From Saccharicrinis aurantiacus (GTDB taxonomy: Bacteria; Bacteroidota; Bacteroidia; Bacteroidales; Marinilabiliaceae), in assembly GCF_001660705.2 (NCBI RefSeq), contig NZ_LYBV02000051.1, positions 1 through 44,301 on the forward strand: 44,301 nt of DNA, written 5' to 3'. The translations under genes were made by a program, and so were the position numbers. Shown here piece after piece: positions 18,711-27,695 of the stretch. The notes under the pieces were generated by a model. That model saw nothing but the letters and a program-made list of their open reading frames with translations. It was not told the origin of the DNA and searched no databases. Within the stretch, counting starts at the first letter, position 1. Every line of letters begins with the position of its first letter.

Positions 18711-21700
18711 TTAAGTGCTTCTATTAGGAACCTCAATGCTCACATTAAGCATGTCAAGATGAAATACAAAGGCAGTTGTACTGGTAAACCTTTTGTTACC
18801 TACTTCATCGAATTCCTGGCAACCTGTTTTGGCATCAATCTTTTTAAAACTAACCTTCTTGGTATCGCATATAAAAGCTGGGCTATTTCTTAGGTAGTAT
18901 TCTACAGTTGCATCTGGTAGTGGCTTATCCCCTTCTCTTAATGCTTGTGATTTGTATAAACTAAATACTCTGCTAACGGATAAGTATAGAACATATTCTG
19001 CCTCTTTTAATATGATATCGCTCTTTTGCCAAGATCCATTCTCTTTAAAGGTTCGGATTATTTTATCGGCATAAACTATCTTATAATCTCCTCCTTCAAA
19101 CAGCATATTTGAACTGATCAGATATTGTACAGTTTTCCAGAATATTCCCAAATCATCATTTCGGGCAGTTTCTTTGTTTTGTGTAATCATCATTTGTGTA
19201 AATAGCTGAATGATGTCGTTGTATTTAAACGGAAGTTCTACAATATGCGCTACTGTGGCATAGGCTGAAGCTATGGTGAGCCAATTATTAAAGATTCGGG
19301 TTTCGATGGTGGTTGTTCCCAGGAGCTCACGAAACTGATCACTTACAGCATTTACTGTTTTATTATAGTTCTTGGCAAAGGTTTCTCGGTGCTTCAGTAA
19401 TTGATGAGTTATTTGAGTAAGTCCCTGTTTGTTGATTTGCTCCAACTCTTCAAAGAGCTTTTTCTCTTCAAAAGAGAAAGTTGTTTTAGAAAAACCCAAG
19501 GCTATAAAACGGCTAAACAAGGCAATATCAGCTGTGGCAATTTGCTGACCGCAGACTATAATTCCCTGGCTTACTTTTGAGGTTTCTTTTTTCTTGTCCT
19601 TATCCATATTCATGCGAGTTCGCCCAGTCTTATCCCAAAACCCTTTTAATAGTTCTCGCTTTTCCATTTCTAAGTCGTTTCGGTATTCATCCAAAACACA
19701 AACTGCATTGGCACTAGATGCTACATGGTCGGCAATGGATGGTTTACTTGAATTGTGAAGATTGGGCACTTTGCCCTTCCGACCATACATATACAGAATA
19801 CTTTCGGCACAGGTATTTTTCCCTGATCCTTTTTGGCCATACATGTTTAAAATGGGAAACTTATCAAAGCGTTTAGAGATAATATCCATAAACAAACAGG
19901 CAAAATAGAACGATAAGGTTACAATACCATTTTCGGCAAATACAACGGTGTATTTCTGCGCATACTCGTAAAGTGTAATGTTTCCTTCGTTATGAATAAA
20001 GTGTCGCTCAAATTCGAATAGAGTGTCATCCGTTTCATAAATCTCGGAACAAGCAGGAATATAGAAGTACTTTGAGATGTGCTGTACAATTCCATATCTA
20101 TCGGCCTTTATAAACTTATCACCATCAAATATGCCGTTACCCCAACAAAAGAAACCTTCACGCTGCCATCCCATTTGAGTGATTTCTTTGCAGCTCTTTG
20201 TCTTTTCGTAGAGCCAGGCTTTTAGTTTATTGAGTTCGCTCTCCCCTCCTGTCCACAAGAAATTTCCCAATGATTCTATTTGTAATTTGAATGCAGTAAT
20301 GCTCACTAGGTCTCTTTGTGGAAGTTCCATTATTTTAACCAAGTTATGACGGTTTTTTATCTCATATAAACGCTTGGCATTTATGGGACTTTCAATATGA
20401 AAAAGCGGAGCCATCACAAAATTAGAATGTGTAACAAAGTCATCTCCTTTTTTATTACGAAATACATAGCAGTTATTCTCAACATAGAAACCCCATCTAT
20501 TAAATTCGTTTAAACTGACGTCTTTGGGTATGGTGTATTGCTGCAACCTTTTGGGTTCATCCTTACACAATTCCTTTACAGCATCCTGCCATGCTTTTTT
20601 GGGCTTGATTTGATCTGCAGCAAACTCAATATATACTTCCTGCTTTGTTTTATCGTAATTGGCAATGAGTTTTGATATACGCTTTATGGCTTCGGATTTG
20701 AATACAGGATCTGAACTTGACTTTTCGGTATATTGAGCCGTTTTAAAGATGATGTAATCCGTCTGCTTCTCATTGTATTCAAGAAACACATCCTTACTTA
20801 CAAATAATGAATCCGGATCTTGTTTCTCAGGTAAAATAATTACTGATACATGAAATTGATTTTTAATGAGTATTTCTGCATTTCTATCTGTTGCTCTTAA
20901 TCCTGCAGCGTCACCATCATAAATAAGCGTTGCTTTGTTGGTATATCGTTTTAATAATTTAGCTTGTGCTGAGGTTAATGCAGTTCCTCCAGAGGCAACA
21001 GTATTGATTACGCCAATGGAATGCATCCTGAGCACATCTGAATATCCTTCTGCTATATAGGCTCGTTCTTCATTCCTTATGGCAAAACGAGCGGCATTTA
21101 ATCCATACAACTCGTTTCTTTTTACATAGATGGTACTTTCTGGTGTATTGAGATATTTGATCTTTGGATTCTCGTTTAAGTCACGGCCAGCGAAAGCAAT
21201 GGTTTGTCCTGTAGAATTAGAGATAGGAAATATCAAACGGTTTCTCAGAAAGTCGTAAATACCTTTCTCATTACTTTTTAGTACGCCAATCTCTTCTAGT
21301 ATTTCTGTTTTAAGTCCTTTTTCTCTAGCATAAACCAACAAAGCATTACCATCAGGCGCATAACCAATGCTAAAACCATAACCGTTAGGAATAACTAGAT
21401 TCCGTTGTTTTATATAGTTCTGAGCTTTATTGTGATTCAAATTATCAGTAAAGAAATGCTCTACAATATTGCATGCAATGTGCAGACTCTCGAGATGTCT
21501 ATATTTGGCTTCATCGAATTTAGTACTGGGCTTCCACTCAAATGAAACATTAAGTTTCTTTGCTCCTATCTCAACCGCCTCTTTAAACTCTACACCCTCG
21601 TGTTGTTTAATAAACTCAATAGCATTACCTCCCTTATCACATCCAAAACATTTAAAGATTCCCTTGGCAGGATTAACCATAAATGATGCTGTTTTCTCAT

Positions 21701-21815
21701 TATGAAATGGACAACAAGCTTTGTAATTGGTTCCGGACTTTTTGAGTTCAATAAAATTAGAAATAACGGTTAGAATATCTCCATTTATATGTTCTATTAT
21801 TGTATTTGCATCCAT
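18711..21815 (-). CDS. CHC2-Toprim primase fused to an ATPase/helicase-like domain, module A
   Basis: 1034 residues from ATG of MDANTII. CHC2 zinc finger: C35, H38, C56, C59 in ACCPFH and CFGC. Then the DnaG-like RNRLIFPISN, and a Toprim domain with EGYSD (256-260) and DGD (300-302). The C-terminal part has a P-loop GQKGSGKNT (660-668), where Asn replaces the usual Ser or Thr after Lys, and a Walker B-like VLDEY (D709, E710). The layout is a primase-helicase of a replicating mobile element or phage. It starts 3 bases after the KilA-N gene stop and ends at a strong terminator. Its paralogue is at 34441. The acidic Toprim residues and zinc ligands look intact. Confidence 0.88.
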   Translation of the reverse strand: MDANTIIEHINGDILTVISNFIELKKSGTNYKACCPFHNEKTASFMVNPAKGIFKCFGCDKGGNAIEFIKQHEGVEFKEAVEIGAKKLNVSFEWKPSTKFDEAKYRHLESLHIACNIVEHFFTDNLNHNKAQNYIKQRNLVIPNGYGFSIGYAPDGNALLVYAREKGLKTEILEEIGVLKSNEKGIYDFLRNRLIFPISNSTGQTIAFAGRDLNENPKIKYLNTPESTIYVKRNELYGLNAARFAIRNEERAYIAEGYSDVLRMHSIGVINTVASGGTALTSAQAKLLKRYTNKATLIYDGDAAGLRATDRNAEILIKNQFHVSVIILPEKQDPDSLFVSKDVFLEYNEKQTDYIIFKTAQYTEKSSSDPVFKSEAIKRISKLIANYDKTKQEVYIEFAADQIKPKKAWQDAVKELCKDEPKRLQQYTIPKDVSLNEFNRWGFYVENNCYVFRNKKGDDFVTHSNFVMAPLFHIESPINAKRLYEIKNRHNLVKIMELPQRDLVSITAFKLQIESLGNFLWTGGESELNKLKAWLYEKTKSCKEITQMGWQREGFFCWGNGIFDGDKFIKADRYGIVQHISKYFYIPACSEIYETDDTLFEFERHFIHNEGNITLYEYAQKYTVVFAENGIVTLSFYFACLFMDIISKRFDKFPILNMYGQKGSGKNTCAESILYMYGRKGKVPNLHNSSKPSIADHVASSANAVCVLDEYRNDLEMEKRELLKGFWDKTGRTRMNMDKDKKKETSKVSQGIIVCGQQIATADIALFSRFIALGFSKTTFSFEEKKLFEELEQINKQGLTQITHQLLKHRETFAKNYNKTVNAVSDQFRELLGTTTIETRIFNNWLTIASAYATVAHIVELPFKYNDIIQLFTQMMITQNKETARNDDLGIFWKTVQYLISSNMLFEGGDYKIVYADKIIRTFKENGSWQKSDIILKEAEYVLYLSVSRVFSLYKSQALREGDKPLPDATVEYYLRNSPAFICDTKKVSFKKIDAKTGCQEFDEVGNKRFTSTTAFVFHLDMLNVSIEVPNRST

Positions 21816-21818
21816 AAC

Positions 21819-22391
21819 TTACCAATCACTCTTTTTATAATGTGCAATATCTTCAGGAAATAGATTCAACTTAAGCTCCTTTGTGGAATCTCGGATCGCT
21901 TTTAGCCTTTTACGATTAGCCTTGGTAAGCTTGCCTTCTAATTCTAAGAACTTATAGAAATCATCTGGATATTTCTTCAACATTTCCTCCTGCATAAGGT
22001 CTCGCTCCTTCTCTATTTTCAATTTTGCAGTGGTAGTTTCTGCAATATCCTTGTATTGCGCATTGATCATCTTATCGATGGTAAAGAAAATCCACAGCTC
22101 AAATTTAGGACTAAGCCAAGCTGCTAATTTCAAAGCTAATATTCGGTGTACAAAAGTTCCGGTGTGTCCTCTTGATTTTATAATCAACTCTTTATTCTTA
22201 GGATCTGAATTTCCCCCAAAAAGGGTAAATTCAAATTCTTGAATGAAAGCTTTGGTCTGATCTGTTTTCAAAAAATGATCCAATCGCTTATCAAATGTCT
22301 TTACCATTTGGGTGGCATTTACCATAATATTACTATCGCCCTGAAGAAATTCAATAACTTGGTCCTTATATATAAACTCAACTGTTTTCAT
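21819..22391 (-). CDS. KilA-N domain protein, module A
   Basis: 190 residues from the ATG of MKTVEF at 22391; the longer frame starts at TTG and would run through a conserved hairpin. The segment DSNIMVNATQMVKTFDKRLDHFLKT, followed by SRGHTGTFVHRILALKLAAWLSPKFELWI, matches the KilA-N domain found in phage and mobile-element DNA-binding and antirepressor-type proteins. The C-terminal part is charged and probably coiled coil. It occupies the place held in module B by a P22_AR_N-type antirepressor. It is followed after 3 bases by the primase gene, so the two are translated from one message. Target unknown. Confidence 0.85.
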   Translation of the reverse strand: MKTVEFIYKDQVIEFLQGDSNIMVNATQMVKTFDKRLDHFLKTDQTKAFIQEFEFTLFGGNSDPKNKELIIKSRGHTGTFVHRILALKLAAWLSPKFELWIFFTIDKMINAQYKDIAETTTAKLKIEKERDLMQEEMLKKYPDDFYKFLELEGKLTKANRKRLKAIRDSTKELKLNLFPEDIAHYKKSDW

Positions 22392-22412
22392 ATCATTACA
22401 TTTATTGATAAA

Positions 22413-22440
22413 AGTGGAGCTGCCCTTGTACAACTCCACC
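22413..22440 (-). ncRNA. Conserved hairpin between the DUF4406 and KilA-N genes, module A
   Basis: On the minus strand GTGGAG and CTCCAC form a perfect 6-bp stem, extended by a flanking G-T pair, with loop TTGTACAAGGGCAG, followed by TTTTA. Module B carries the same structure at 33545-33572 with a different stem and the loop TGGTTCAAGGGCTG. Loop length and CAAGGGC are kept while stem pairs change together, which suggests a structured RNA, terminator or attenuator. Confidence 0.65.
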
Positions 22441-22449
22441 AAAACCATT

Positions 22450-22785
22450 CTAGCTGTCAAGGGTGGTTATTAATTGCTTCAAATCTTTTGTGCTCACAGG
22501 ATGAAATAAGGTATGTAACTTCATATCCATAGCAACGGTTAGCTCAATGCGAGACATAATATCATCTCGCCAATTGGGTAAAACATAAACCGCCTGGCTA
22601 TCTTTAATTAATTCGATACGGTTATTTAAGTTATCCGACCATCTCATTTGAGATAATACAGACTCCGTTGGATTTAACACCTTACATTTCATGGATTTTA
22701 ATCGTGTGGTGATCTTCACAAGATCTGATGAATCTTCTTTTGAAACAGGTATGGTATCGCCTCCACATATATAAATAGTTGTCAT
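22450..22785 (-). CDS. DUF4406-like protein, module A
   Basis: 111 residues starting MTTIYICGGDT. The beginning IYICG, the middle VLNPTE and the segment QAVYVLPNWRDDIMSRIELTVAMDMKL fit DUF4406, a family with a nucleoside 2-deoxyribosyltransferase-like fold. Whether it is an enzyme here is unknown; the Glu of RIELTVA sits at the place of the catalytic Glu in the transferase family. Its ATG overlaps the stop of a 49-codon small ORF (ATGA). The paralogue in module B at 33200 has the same length. A conserved hairpin follows it, before the KilA-N gene. Confidence 0.7.
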   Translation of the reverse strand: MTTIYICGGDTIPVSKEDSSDLVKITTRLKSMKCKVLNPTESVLSQMRWSDNLNNRIELIKDSQAVYVLPNWRDDIMSRIELTVAMDMKLHTLFHPVSTKDLKQLITTLDS

Positions 22786-22931
22786 TTGGAGGAGCTTATA
22801 TTATTAATATCTCTACTGATTTTGCATTCTGAAATACTTTGTTTTTGCGTCCTTCTTAAAAATAAGGATGTTAATTTAGAAGACTTAATTTTCTGCTTTT
22901 TATGAACTACTAGGTGTATCTCTTTTTTCAT
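22782..22931 (-). CDS. 49-residue small ORF, translationally coupled, module A
   Basis: A frame of 49 codons beginning MKKEIHLVVHKKQK and ending TGA that overlaps the ATG of the DUF4406-like gene. The protein is strongly basic. Module B has a 50-codon ORF at the same place (33042), also basic but without obvious residue similarity. Same position, similar length and the ATGA overlap make translation plausible. Function unknown. Confidence 0.45.
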   Translation of the reverse strand: MKKEIHLVVHKKQKIKSSKLTSLFLRRTQKQSISECKISRDINNISSSK

Positions 22932-22961
22932 ATTCAATTAGGTTTTAGCTAACATTTAGGT

Positions 22962-23264
22962 TTATAGTATTTGTTCCAATTCATCCAAAGAAGCGTGGCG
23001 CCCTGCCTTAATCCATTCTTGTATTTCGCTTTTTTTGAATAACAATAGTTTGCCTCCTGGTTTATAGTATGGCATTTGCCTATTCTTTACACGAGCGTAA
23101 ATTGTCTTTTTACTTTCCCCCAATAATTGAGCGAGCTCATTTGCATTTAAATAGTCAGTTCCGATTGAAATTTTCCTCTGAATTGTAAGCAATTCTGAAA
23201 CCTGTTGGTTAAGTAATTTCAAATAGTTAACTCCTTTCTGATCCTTATTTCCTTGTTGATCCAT
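22962..23264 (-). CDS. Helix-turn-helix excisionase-type protein, module A
   Basis: 100 residues. The C-terminal half, NELAQLLGESKKTIYARVKNRQMPYYKPGGKLLLFKKSEIQEWI, is a MerR/excisionase-type winged helix-turn-helix; the N terminus is a short coiled coil (LLNQQVSELLTIQRK). Such proteins direct excision or regulate element genes. Its paralogue in module B is also 100 residues. A dyad with the core TCGGACAGTCC lies about 65 bp upstream and recurs in B. I infer that this protein or its partner binds there. Confidence 0.8.
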   Translation of the reverse strand: MDQQGNKDQKGVNYLKLLNQQVSELLTIQRKISIGTDYLNANELAQLLGESKKTIYARVKNRQMPYYKPGGKLLLFKKSEIQEWIKAGRHASLDELEQIL

Positions 23265-23328
23265 GTTCTTATTTTTTCATAAAGATTTGTTCAACAAGTA
23301 TAAAGGATCTGAATTGTAGTATTAACCG

Positions 23329-23341
23329 TTGGACTGTCCGA
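23329..23341 (-). promoter_or_regulatory. Candidate operator dyad upstream of the HTH gene, module A
   Basis: On the minus strand the sequence TCGGACAGTCCAA forms a dyad with arms TCGGA and TCCAA. Module B has TCGGATAGTCCGA at the same place, preceded in both by an AATTTATTTT-type run and followed by ACG. The shared position before the HTH gene suggests a binding site or promoter element. Confidence 0.5.
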
Positions 23342-23478
23342 AATTTTAAAAATAAATTACAGACAACTAGTTATCAACTAAATACAAAGTCGCTCATTGC
23401 CGTTTTTATACGAAAAAGCAAAAAGCGTTGGATACTCTTTGGGGTACTAAATGGTAACAAATAGAATATGCCTGTTTT

Positions 23479-24435
23479 TTAGCAGCTGGGAATTAGTTTA
23501 AAAATGACTTTTTCGATCTCTGTTGTTGGTAAATTACTCAACTGAAAATGTGTTTTAACGATCTTCAAATCGGCAATAAGCTTCTTATTATCTTTTATAA
23601 AAGGAGCCTTATTGGCCAATTTATAAAAGTAAGTATTCCGATAATCTGAAGGATTAGATTTATTTATGATTAGTAGAAATCGTGCTAAGATTGAGGCATC
23701 TAGATTTTCTTTTAGATCTAAACCCATCAGTTTAAACATGAAGAATGCCCAAAGAACTTGTTGCGAATTGCTCAGTTTTAAAATTTGTTCTAGTGCTTGT
23801 GGAATTTGCTTTATCTCATCCAGTGGCGCACTGGCAATCTTATCTTTTGCTGCTAAATAATTGGTCAGTTGAATCTTTCCATAATAATCGCAGAAAAAAT
23901 GGTAATATTTTTTGGAATCGGTGGTAGTGAGATCTACCAGAGGTGAGTAATAGTATAGCTCAAGCTTATGGTATTCTATTGAAGTTTCCTTAACCCAGAA
24001 GAGATCGCTGAATTTACTTTTGGTAAATAGCTTGCGAAAGTTAAATCGTAATTTACCAATAACGCGATAACATATGTCTCCTTCATGATTATATACTTCA
24101 AGTCGCTTGAGGTATGTATTGGCTGCCAAGAATGGCAAAGAAAAGTAACGCTCATCAATAGTAACAAAGCGTTCTGTATCTTTTTCTACTTCCCTTAACT
24201 TAATGGATCTATTGATAATACAATCAATATTTTCCTTAAGAGCAAGGTAATGGTAATCGAACAACCCCATCAGCTTCACAGAAAAAGGATCTGTTGGAAG
24301 ATGTGTTAGTTTGTCCATAAGCTCGTCCATATTGGACTCCCAAGCTATGGTTTCTGAGCCACGTTTATATCCTTGTAATAAACGCTCAAATACTAGAAGA
24401 GAATCATTTTCAAAGCTCGAAGCTTTTTTTTTCAT
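23479..24435 (-). CDS. Unknown 318-residue mobile-element protein, module A
   Basis: 318 residues with no signal or membrane segment. It is clearly paralogous to the 319-residue protein at 31537, with shared segments such as VFERLLQGYKR, PF-KRLMGIFDY-type motifs, ERYFSLPF and KKYYHFFCDYYGK. I do not recognise the family with confidence. A distant relation to RteC-type regulators of Bacteroides conjugative transposons is possible from the size and aromatic-rich composition, but I cannot show it. It is the first gene of module A, next to the cassette array, in the place that follows the recombinase in module B. Confidence 0.6.
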   Translation of the reverse strand: MKKKASSFENDSLLVFERLLQGYKRGSETIAWESNMDELMDKLTHLPTDPFSVKLMGLFDYHYLALKENIDCIINRSIKLREVEKDTERFVTIDERYFSLPFLAANTYLKRLEVYNHEGDICYRVIGKLRFNFRKLFTKSKFSDLFWVKETSIEYHKLELYYYSPLVDLTTTDSKKYYHFFCDYYGKIQLTNYLAAKDKIASAPLDEIKQIPQALEQILKLSNSQQVLWAFFMFKLMGLDLKENLDASILARFLLIINKSNPSDYRNTYFYKLANKAPFIKDNKKLIADLKIVKTHFQLSNLPTTEIEKVIFKLIPSC

Positions 24436-24528
24436 TCAATGTCATATGTGTAATTTTTAGATTATTACTATGACTAAGGTAAAAACATGACATTTGTTTG
24501 GTTTTTGAGCACTCTTTTACTGAATAAT

Positions 24529-24733
24529 AGCCGACAAAATATATAGGTTTTATTAATTAACAAATATTAACACAGTCTATTTAGTGCGATATTATACCTC
24601 TAATAGTATGAGAAAATGTATGATAGGCAAAATTTAAGAATTGACTTTTATGCATGTAATACATTACATATAAGTAGGTTATATAAGTAGTATATATTTT
24701 TGGAAAATACCCTATATTTATTGTTGTGTTTTC
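24529..24733. repeat. Possible degenerate cassette recombination site J0
   Basis: The right end reads GTTGTGTTTTC (24723-24733), complementary, bar one extra T, to the GAAACACAAC that begins site J1. The left arm CGACAAAATATATAGG (about 24532) resembles the complement of the right arm (CAACAATAAATATAGGG), but its end is CGAC rather than CAAC. This may be the decayed first site of the array, next to module A. A dyad ATGTAAT-AC-ATTACAT lies inside (24654-24669). No gene is seen from 24436 to 24841. Confidence 0.4.
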
Positions 24734-24841
24734 GTTTATTAAATCCTACGATTTATTGAATAGTCTTATATTAGTTCATTCTTTATGAATTATAATTAAA
24801 GAGATATTGACATCGTTTCTTAAAGGAGTATGCTTACTAAG

Positions 24842-25318
24842 CTATATTTTTTTGACTTCACAATAAAGAGGGTGCATTACTTCATAGTATACATAATCAT
24901 CTGAGTTTAATTCATCGTACTTGTCCTGACTTATTTCATATTCTACATCATCAATCATAATATAGAAGTAATAGAAAGTTCTATGATAAGCAGGCTGACG
25001 CTCGAACCATTTTTTTTGAATATAACCATTAGCACATTGTTTCTCATTTCTTTCTAGTGCTATTTTAGATTCCTTAATGTTTATTACAAACCCCTTTAAC
25101 AGAGGTATAAAATATAGACAAGATCCTATAATTACCACAATTGTAAATATTGCGAATATTAGACTTTTAGATTGATAGCTCGCATAAATTAAGGAACCGA
25201 TTAAAACAATAGGAAGTAGAATGAAAAATGTTATAGATAGCTCGTCAAATGCTATGCCAGATTCTATGCGCTGTTTTTCATCATGAGATAAAGGTTTTAT
25301 GTCAAAGTTTGTATTCAT
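24842..25318 (-). CDS. Cassette gene 1: membrane protein of unknown function
   Basis: 158 residues with two adjacent membrane helices (LSITFFILLPIVLIGSLIYA and LIFAIFTIVVIIGSCLYFIPLL) and a C-terminal soluble domain with IMIDDVEYEISQDKYDEL and YYEVMHPLYCEVK, reminiscent of small bacterial proteins in which a beta-domain follows two helices. No family recognised. It lies on the minus strand in the same orientation as the other cassette genes. Cassette edges are GTTGTGTTT on the left and its complement AAACACAAC on the right. Confidence 0.6.
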   Translation of the reverse strand: MNTNFDIKPLSHDEKQRIESGIAFDELSITFFILLPIVLIGSLIYASYQSKSLIFAIFTIVVIIGSCLYFIPLLKGFVINIKESKIALERNEKQCANGYIQKKWFERQPAYHRTFYYFYIMIDDVEYEISQDKYDELNSDDYVYYEVMHPLYCEVKKI

Positions 25319-25410
25319 TTATTTTTATCTTTTAAATCAATATACGTCCTCTATGTCAATTTATATTTATGAAAACAGTTAAAACTGCTTACTCCTATTG
25401 TTTTTTTAAT

Positions 25411-25609
25411 GAAACACAACGTTGACTGGATGAAGCTGTAAGCGATTTGAAAAGCCAAACCGACCAAAAACCCACTAAGCCAATATTTTTATTTTTGTTA
25501 AACTTAACGCTTTCTGAACATAAATAAAAATTTTGGCGGATTTCAAACAACCTACAAAACCTCCAAATTACTGCTGACGCTTATGCTTTATGCCAGATTG
25601 TTGTGTGGC
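25411..25609. repeat. Cassette recombination site J1 (attC-like)
   Basis: About 199 bp. Left end GAAACACAACG, right end GTTGTGTGGC. The outer arms CAACGTTGACTGGATGAAGC and the complement of the right arm, CAACAATCTGGCATAAAGC, are related with unpaired bases. An inner pair (25479-25496 with 25520-25537) matches at 16 of 18 positions. J1 shares the phrase AAACTTAAC with J3 and J5. It lies 4 bases after the stop of the lipoprotein gene on its right. Confidence 0.7.
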
Positions 25610-25613
25610 GTTA

Positions 25614-26303
25614 TTACATTTTTCTTGTTCCTAATATTTGTTCTTTTTCTGTGTCTATTACAATTCCAACATCCTTCTTGTACGTACAGTTTGGGTCATT
25701 CCAAAATAAATTAAATCCAAGAAGAGCAACTATACTTTCTGATTCTATAATTGCTTCATCAAAGTGTATACGGAATTGTTTCGATTCTAGAGGCTTGAAT
25801 AAAATACAATATTTGTTATTACACTTTTCTTTTGTCAACTCATAAAGCCTTTGGTTTAAATCGTCAGTTATATTCGTAGTATTAATAATATGCCGTGCAC
25901 AACTTTTACTGTAGACGGTTTTTTTAGCGAAACTCTTGTCGTTATTAGTCGTTAGTCCAAAATAATCAGGTATCGGAATCATTAATTCTTTTTCATACGG
26001 ATTTGCTACTTCAAACTGAACTGTTAACATATATCCGTCTTTCTTTTCTGGAACAGAATAAGTATCAGCCTTAATTGAAAAGGCTTTTTTGACATTAGTC
26101 TTAACTAATCCACTTACTCGCATCTTAATAATGTATTCACTGTCCTTAAGGTGATATTTTATAATTCCTAAAGAATCCATTGAGTTTAAGTAAGCAGTCT
26201 TGTTGTACTCTTCAATTTTTGTTTCGTAGTAACTCTTCTTTTTTCTTTCAGACTTACAAGAAATCAAGAGTAGCACTGGTAATATTAGGATCAAATATTT
26301 CAT
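25614..26303 (-). CDS. Cassette gene 2: lipoprotein of unknown function
   Basis: 229 residues with a lipoprotein signal and lipobox (LLLISCKSE). The mature part is soluble and mostly beta (MLTVQFEVANPYEKELMIPIPDYFGL), with no recognised domain. It is a single-gene cassette: its stop lies 4 bp from the right end of site J1 and its start 48 bp from the left end of site J2. The cassette edges GTTGTGTGGC (25600) and GCCACACAAC (26352) are perfectly complementary. No promoter is evident between site and start, so expression probably depends on read-through from upstream. Confidence 0.65.
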   Translation of the reverse strand: MKYLILILPVLLLISCKSERKKKSYYETKIEEYNKTAYLNSMDSLGIIKYHLKDSEYIIKMRVSGLVKTNVKKAFSIKADTYSVPEKKDGYMLTVQFEVANPYEKELMIPIPDYFGLTTNNDKSFAKKTVYSKSCARHIINTTNITDDLNQRLYELTKEKCNNKYCILFKPLESKQFRIHFDEAIIESESIVALLGFNLFWNDPNCTYKKDVGIVIDTEKEQILGTRKM

Positions 26304-26351
26304 TTCTGATACTTTTTTATGTATAAATCTTTAGGTGTGCCTGATTTTAAT

Positions 26352-26553
26352 GCCACACAACGTGTGGCTATGTGTAGTAGGGCATTTAGAAATCATTTTC
26401 CTTTTTGACCGCCACTTAGCCAAATCAGAGATTTTACTGTGAACTTTCTAATTCAGACACTGTCAAATCTCTGATTTGGCGTGCTGCTAGAAACTGCCGA
26501 AGAACAAATGACAGCCTTGCTTGCCCTATTACATATAGGTGATGTTGTGTGCT
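26352..26553. repeat. Cassette recombination site J2 (attC-like)
   Basis: About 202 bp. Left end GCCACACAACG, right end GTTGTGTGCT. The outer arms (CAACGTGTGGCTATGTGTAG with the complement of the right arm, CAACATCACCTATATGTAAT) pair imperfectly. A central 16-bp perfect inverted repeat, GCCAAATCAGAGATTT (26419-26434) with its complement at 26465-26480, leaves a 30-base loop. The next gene's stop is 9 bp to the right. Confidence 0.75.
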
Positions 26554-26562
26554 GTAATTAAT

Positions 26563-27456
26563 TCATTCTAAATCTTCTAGTATATCCCAAAAATCATATT
26601 CGTGTATAATTACGATGCTTTTCCCTTTTTTTCTTAAATTTATAGCGGTCTCAACTTTTCGACCATAGCAGGCAAAAGCCCAACAAGGATTATCATTATT
26701 CCCAACTATTAAATAATCAGTATTGCCTGATACTGTATTTTTAAAGATACCTCCTTGGTTTGTAATTCTTTCACCAATTTCTTTTCTTGTTCCTCTTTTT
26801 GATAGACCAGTTAAGCAAAACGTTTTACCGTCAAAATCAATTTCAGGGTCAGAAGTACAAACACCCTGAATAGGAACTCCAATTATCTCATCTTCGACCT
26901 TTTTTGCAATTTTTTCGTCAGAGATATTTACGAATTCATTAAAATATGCAAAAAGTCTCTTTCTTTCATCGTCATCTATTATGCCATCAGCAAGGATTGA
27001 TAAGATTAAGCTCTTTATCTCATCATATGGGTAATAAGATGTTAAATGAGTATGTGCATCTAACCATTTAGACAATTCAAAAACTTCTTTATCCTCTATT
27101 ATTCCATCAGCTAGAATTCCGTGACAAATGCCTTGGAGTATTTGCAGCTCTGAAGTGACAGCGTTGTAGTAGATGTTATCATTTTCATATTTTTGGCATA
27201 ACCACGTTAAATCTTCAATTAGCTCAAGTCTATTTTCAGGCTCTTTAATCGCGCCTTGAATAGTAATTATAAATTCTTTGAAATGATTTCGTCGAATTAA
27301 ATTGTTATGCTTTTTGCACCAATGGTCGAGTTCTTTTAACTCATCATCATCTACAATTCCATCAATTGCAATTCCAATAAGTAATCCTTTAAGTGAATTT
27401 ATTGCCTTATCAGCTTCACTTTTAGCTGTAAATCTTTGATAACTTAAATCTTCCAT
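26563..27456 (-). CDS. Cassette gene 3: TerB-like repeat protein with C-terminal BRCT domain
   Basis: 297 residues. Three repeats resemble the TerB/tellurite-resistance-type helical motif: GIAIDGIVDDDELKELD, GILADGIIEDKEVFELS and SILADGIIDDDERKRLF. They are followed by a BRCT domain (from about residue 206) with KTFCLTGLSKRGTRKEIGE and TDYLIVGN, as in NAD-dependent DNA ligases, a phosphopeptide or DNA-end binding fold. The combination suggests a DNA-damage or stress role; that is inference. Cassette edges AGCACACAAC (27498) and GTTGTGTGCT (26544) are perfect complements, so the gene is a single cassette. Confidence 0.78.
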   Translation of the reverse strand: MEDLSYQRFTAKSEADKAINSLKGLLIGIAIDGIVDDDELKELDHWCKKHNNLIRRNHFKEFIITIQGAIKEPENRLELIEDLTWLCQKYENDNIYYNAVTSELQILQGICHGILADGIIEDKEVFELSKWLDAHTHLTSYYPYDEIKSLILSILADGIIDDDERKRLFAYFNEFVNISDEKIAKKVEDEIIGVPIQGVCTSDPEIDFDGKTFCLTGLSKRGTRKEIGERITNQGGIFKNTVSGNTDYLIVGNNDNPCWAFACYGRKVETAINLRKKGKSIVIIHEYDFWDILEDLE

Positions 27457-27497
27457 CTTTGTGTTTTTTTATGTCTGATTACGTGTTTTTGTTTTAT

Positions 27498-27695
27498 AGC
27501 ACACAACGTTTGGCTATGAAGCGAAAGTGAGATTTTAATAGTTCTCACTTCCAAACTTAACAAAGCCAAAGCGTTGTATTTGTTTTTATTTTTCATTTTA
27601 AAAGCCAAATCAACGAGTTGGCGCTACTCGCCGAAGTTGCGAACCAACCAAAACGAGTTGGCTCACTTATGCTTTATTAGCCATTGTTGTGTGTC
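27498..27695. repeat. Cassette recombination site J3 (attC-like)
   Basis: About 198 bp. Left end AGCACACAACG, right end GTTGTGTGTC. The outer arms CAACGTTTGGCTATGAAGCG and the complement of the right arm, CAACAATGGCTAATAAAGC, are closely related, both leading into AAGTGAG. The inner part carries an 11-bp direct repeat AACGAGTTGGC at 27612 and 27652. The next gene's stop codon lies inside the right arm. Confidence 0.75.

Noticed and set aside
22392-22460. Longer N terminus of the KilA-N protein
   Set aside because: It begins at TTG, overlaps the previous gene and would be coded by the conserved hairpin.
26419-26480. Insertion-sequence terminal repeats at the 16-bp inverted repeat in J2
   Set aside because: Only 30 bp lie between the arms, no transposase or target duplication is present, and the dyad is central to a cassette site.
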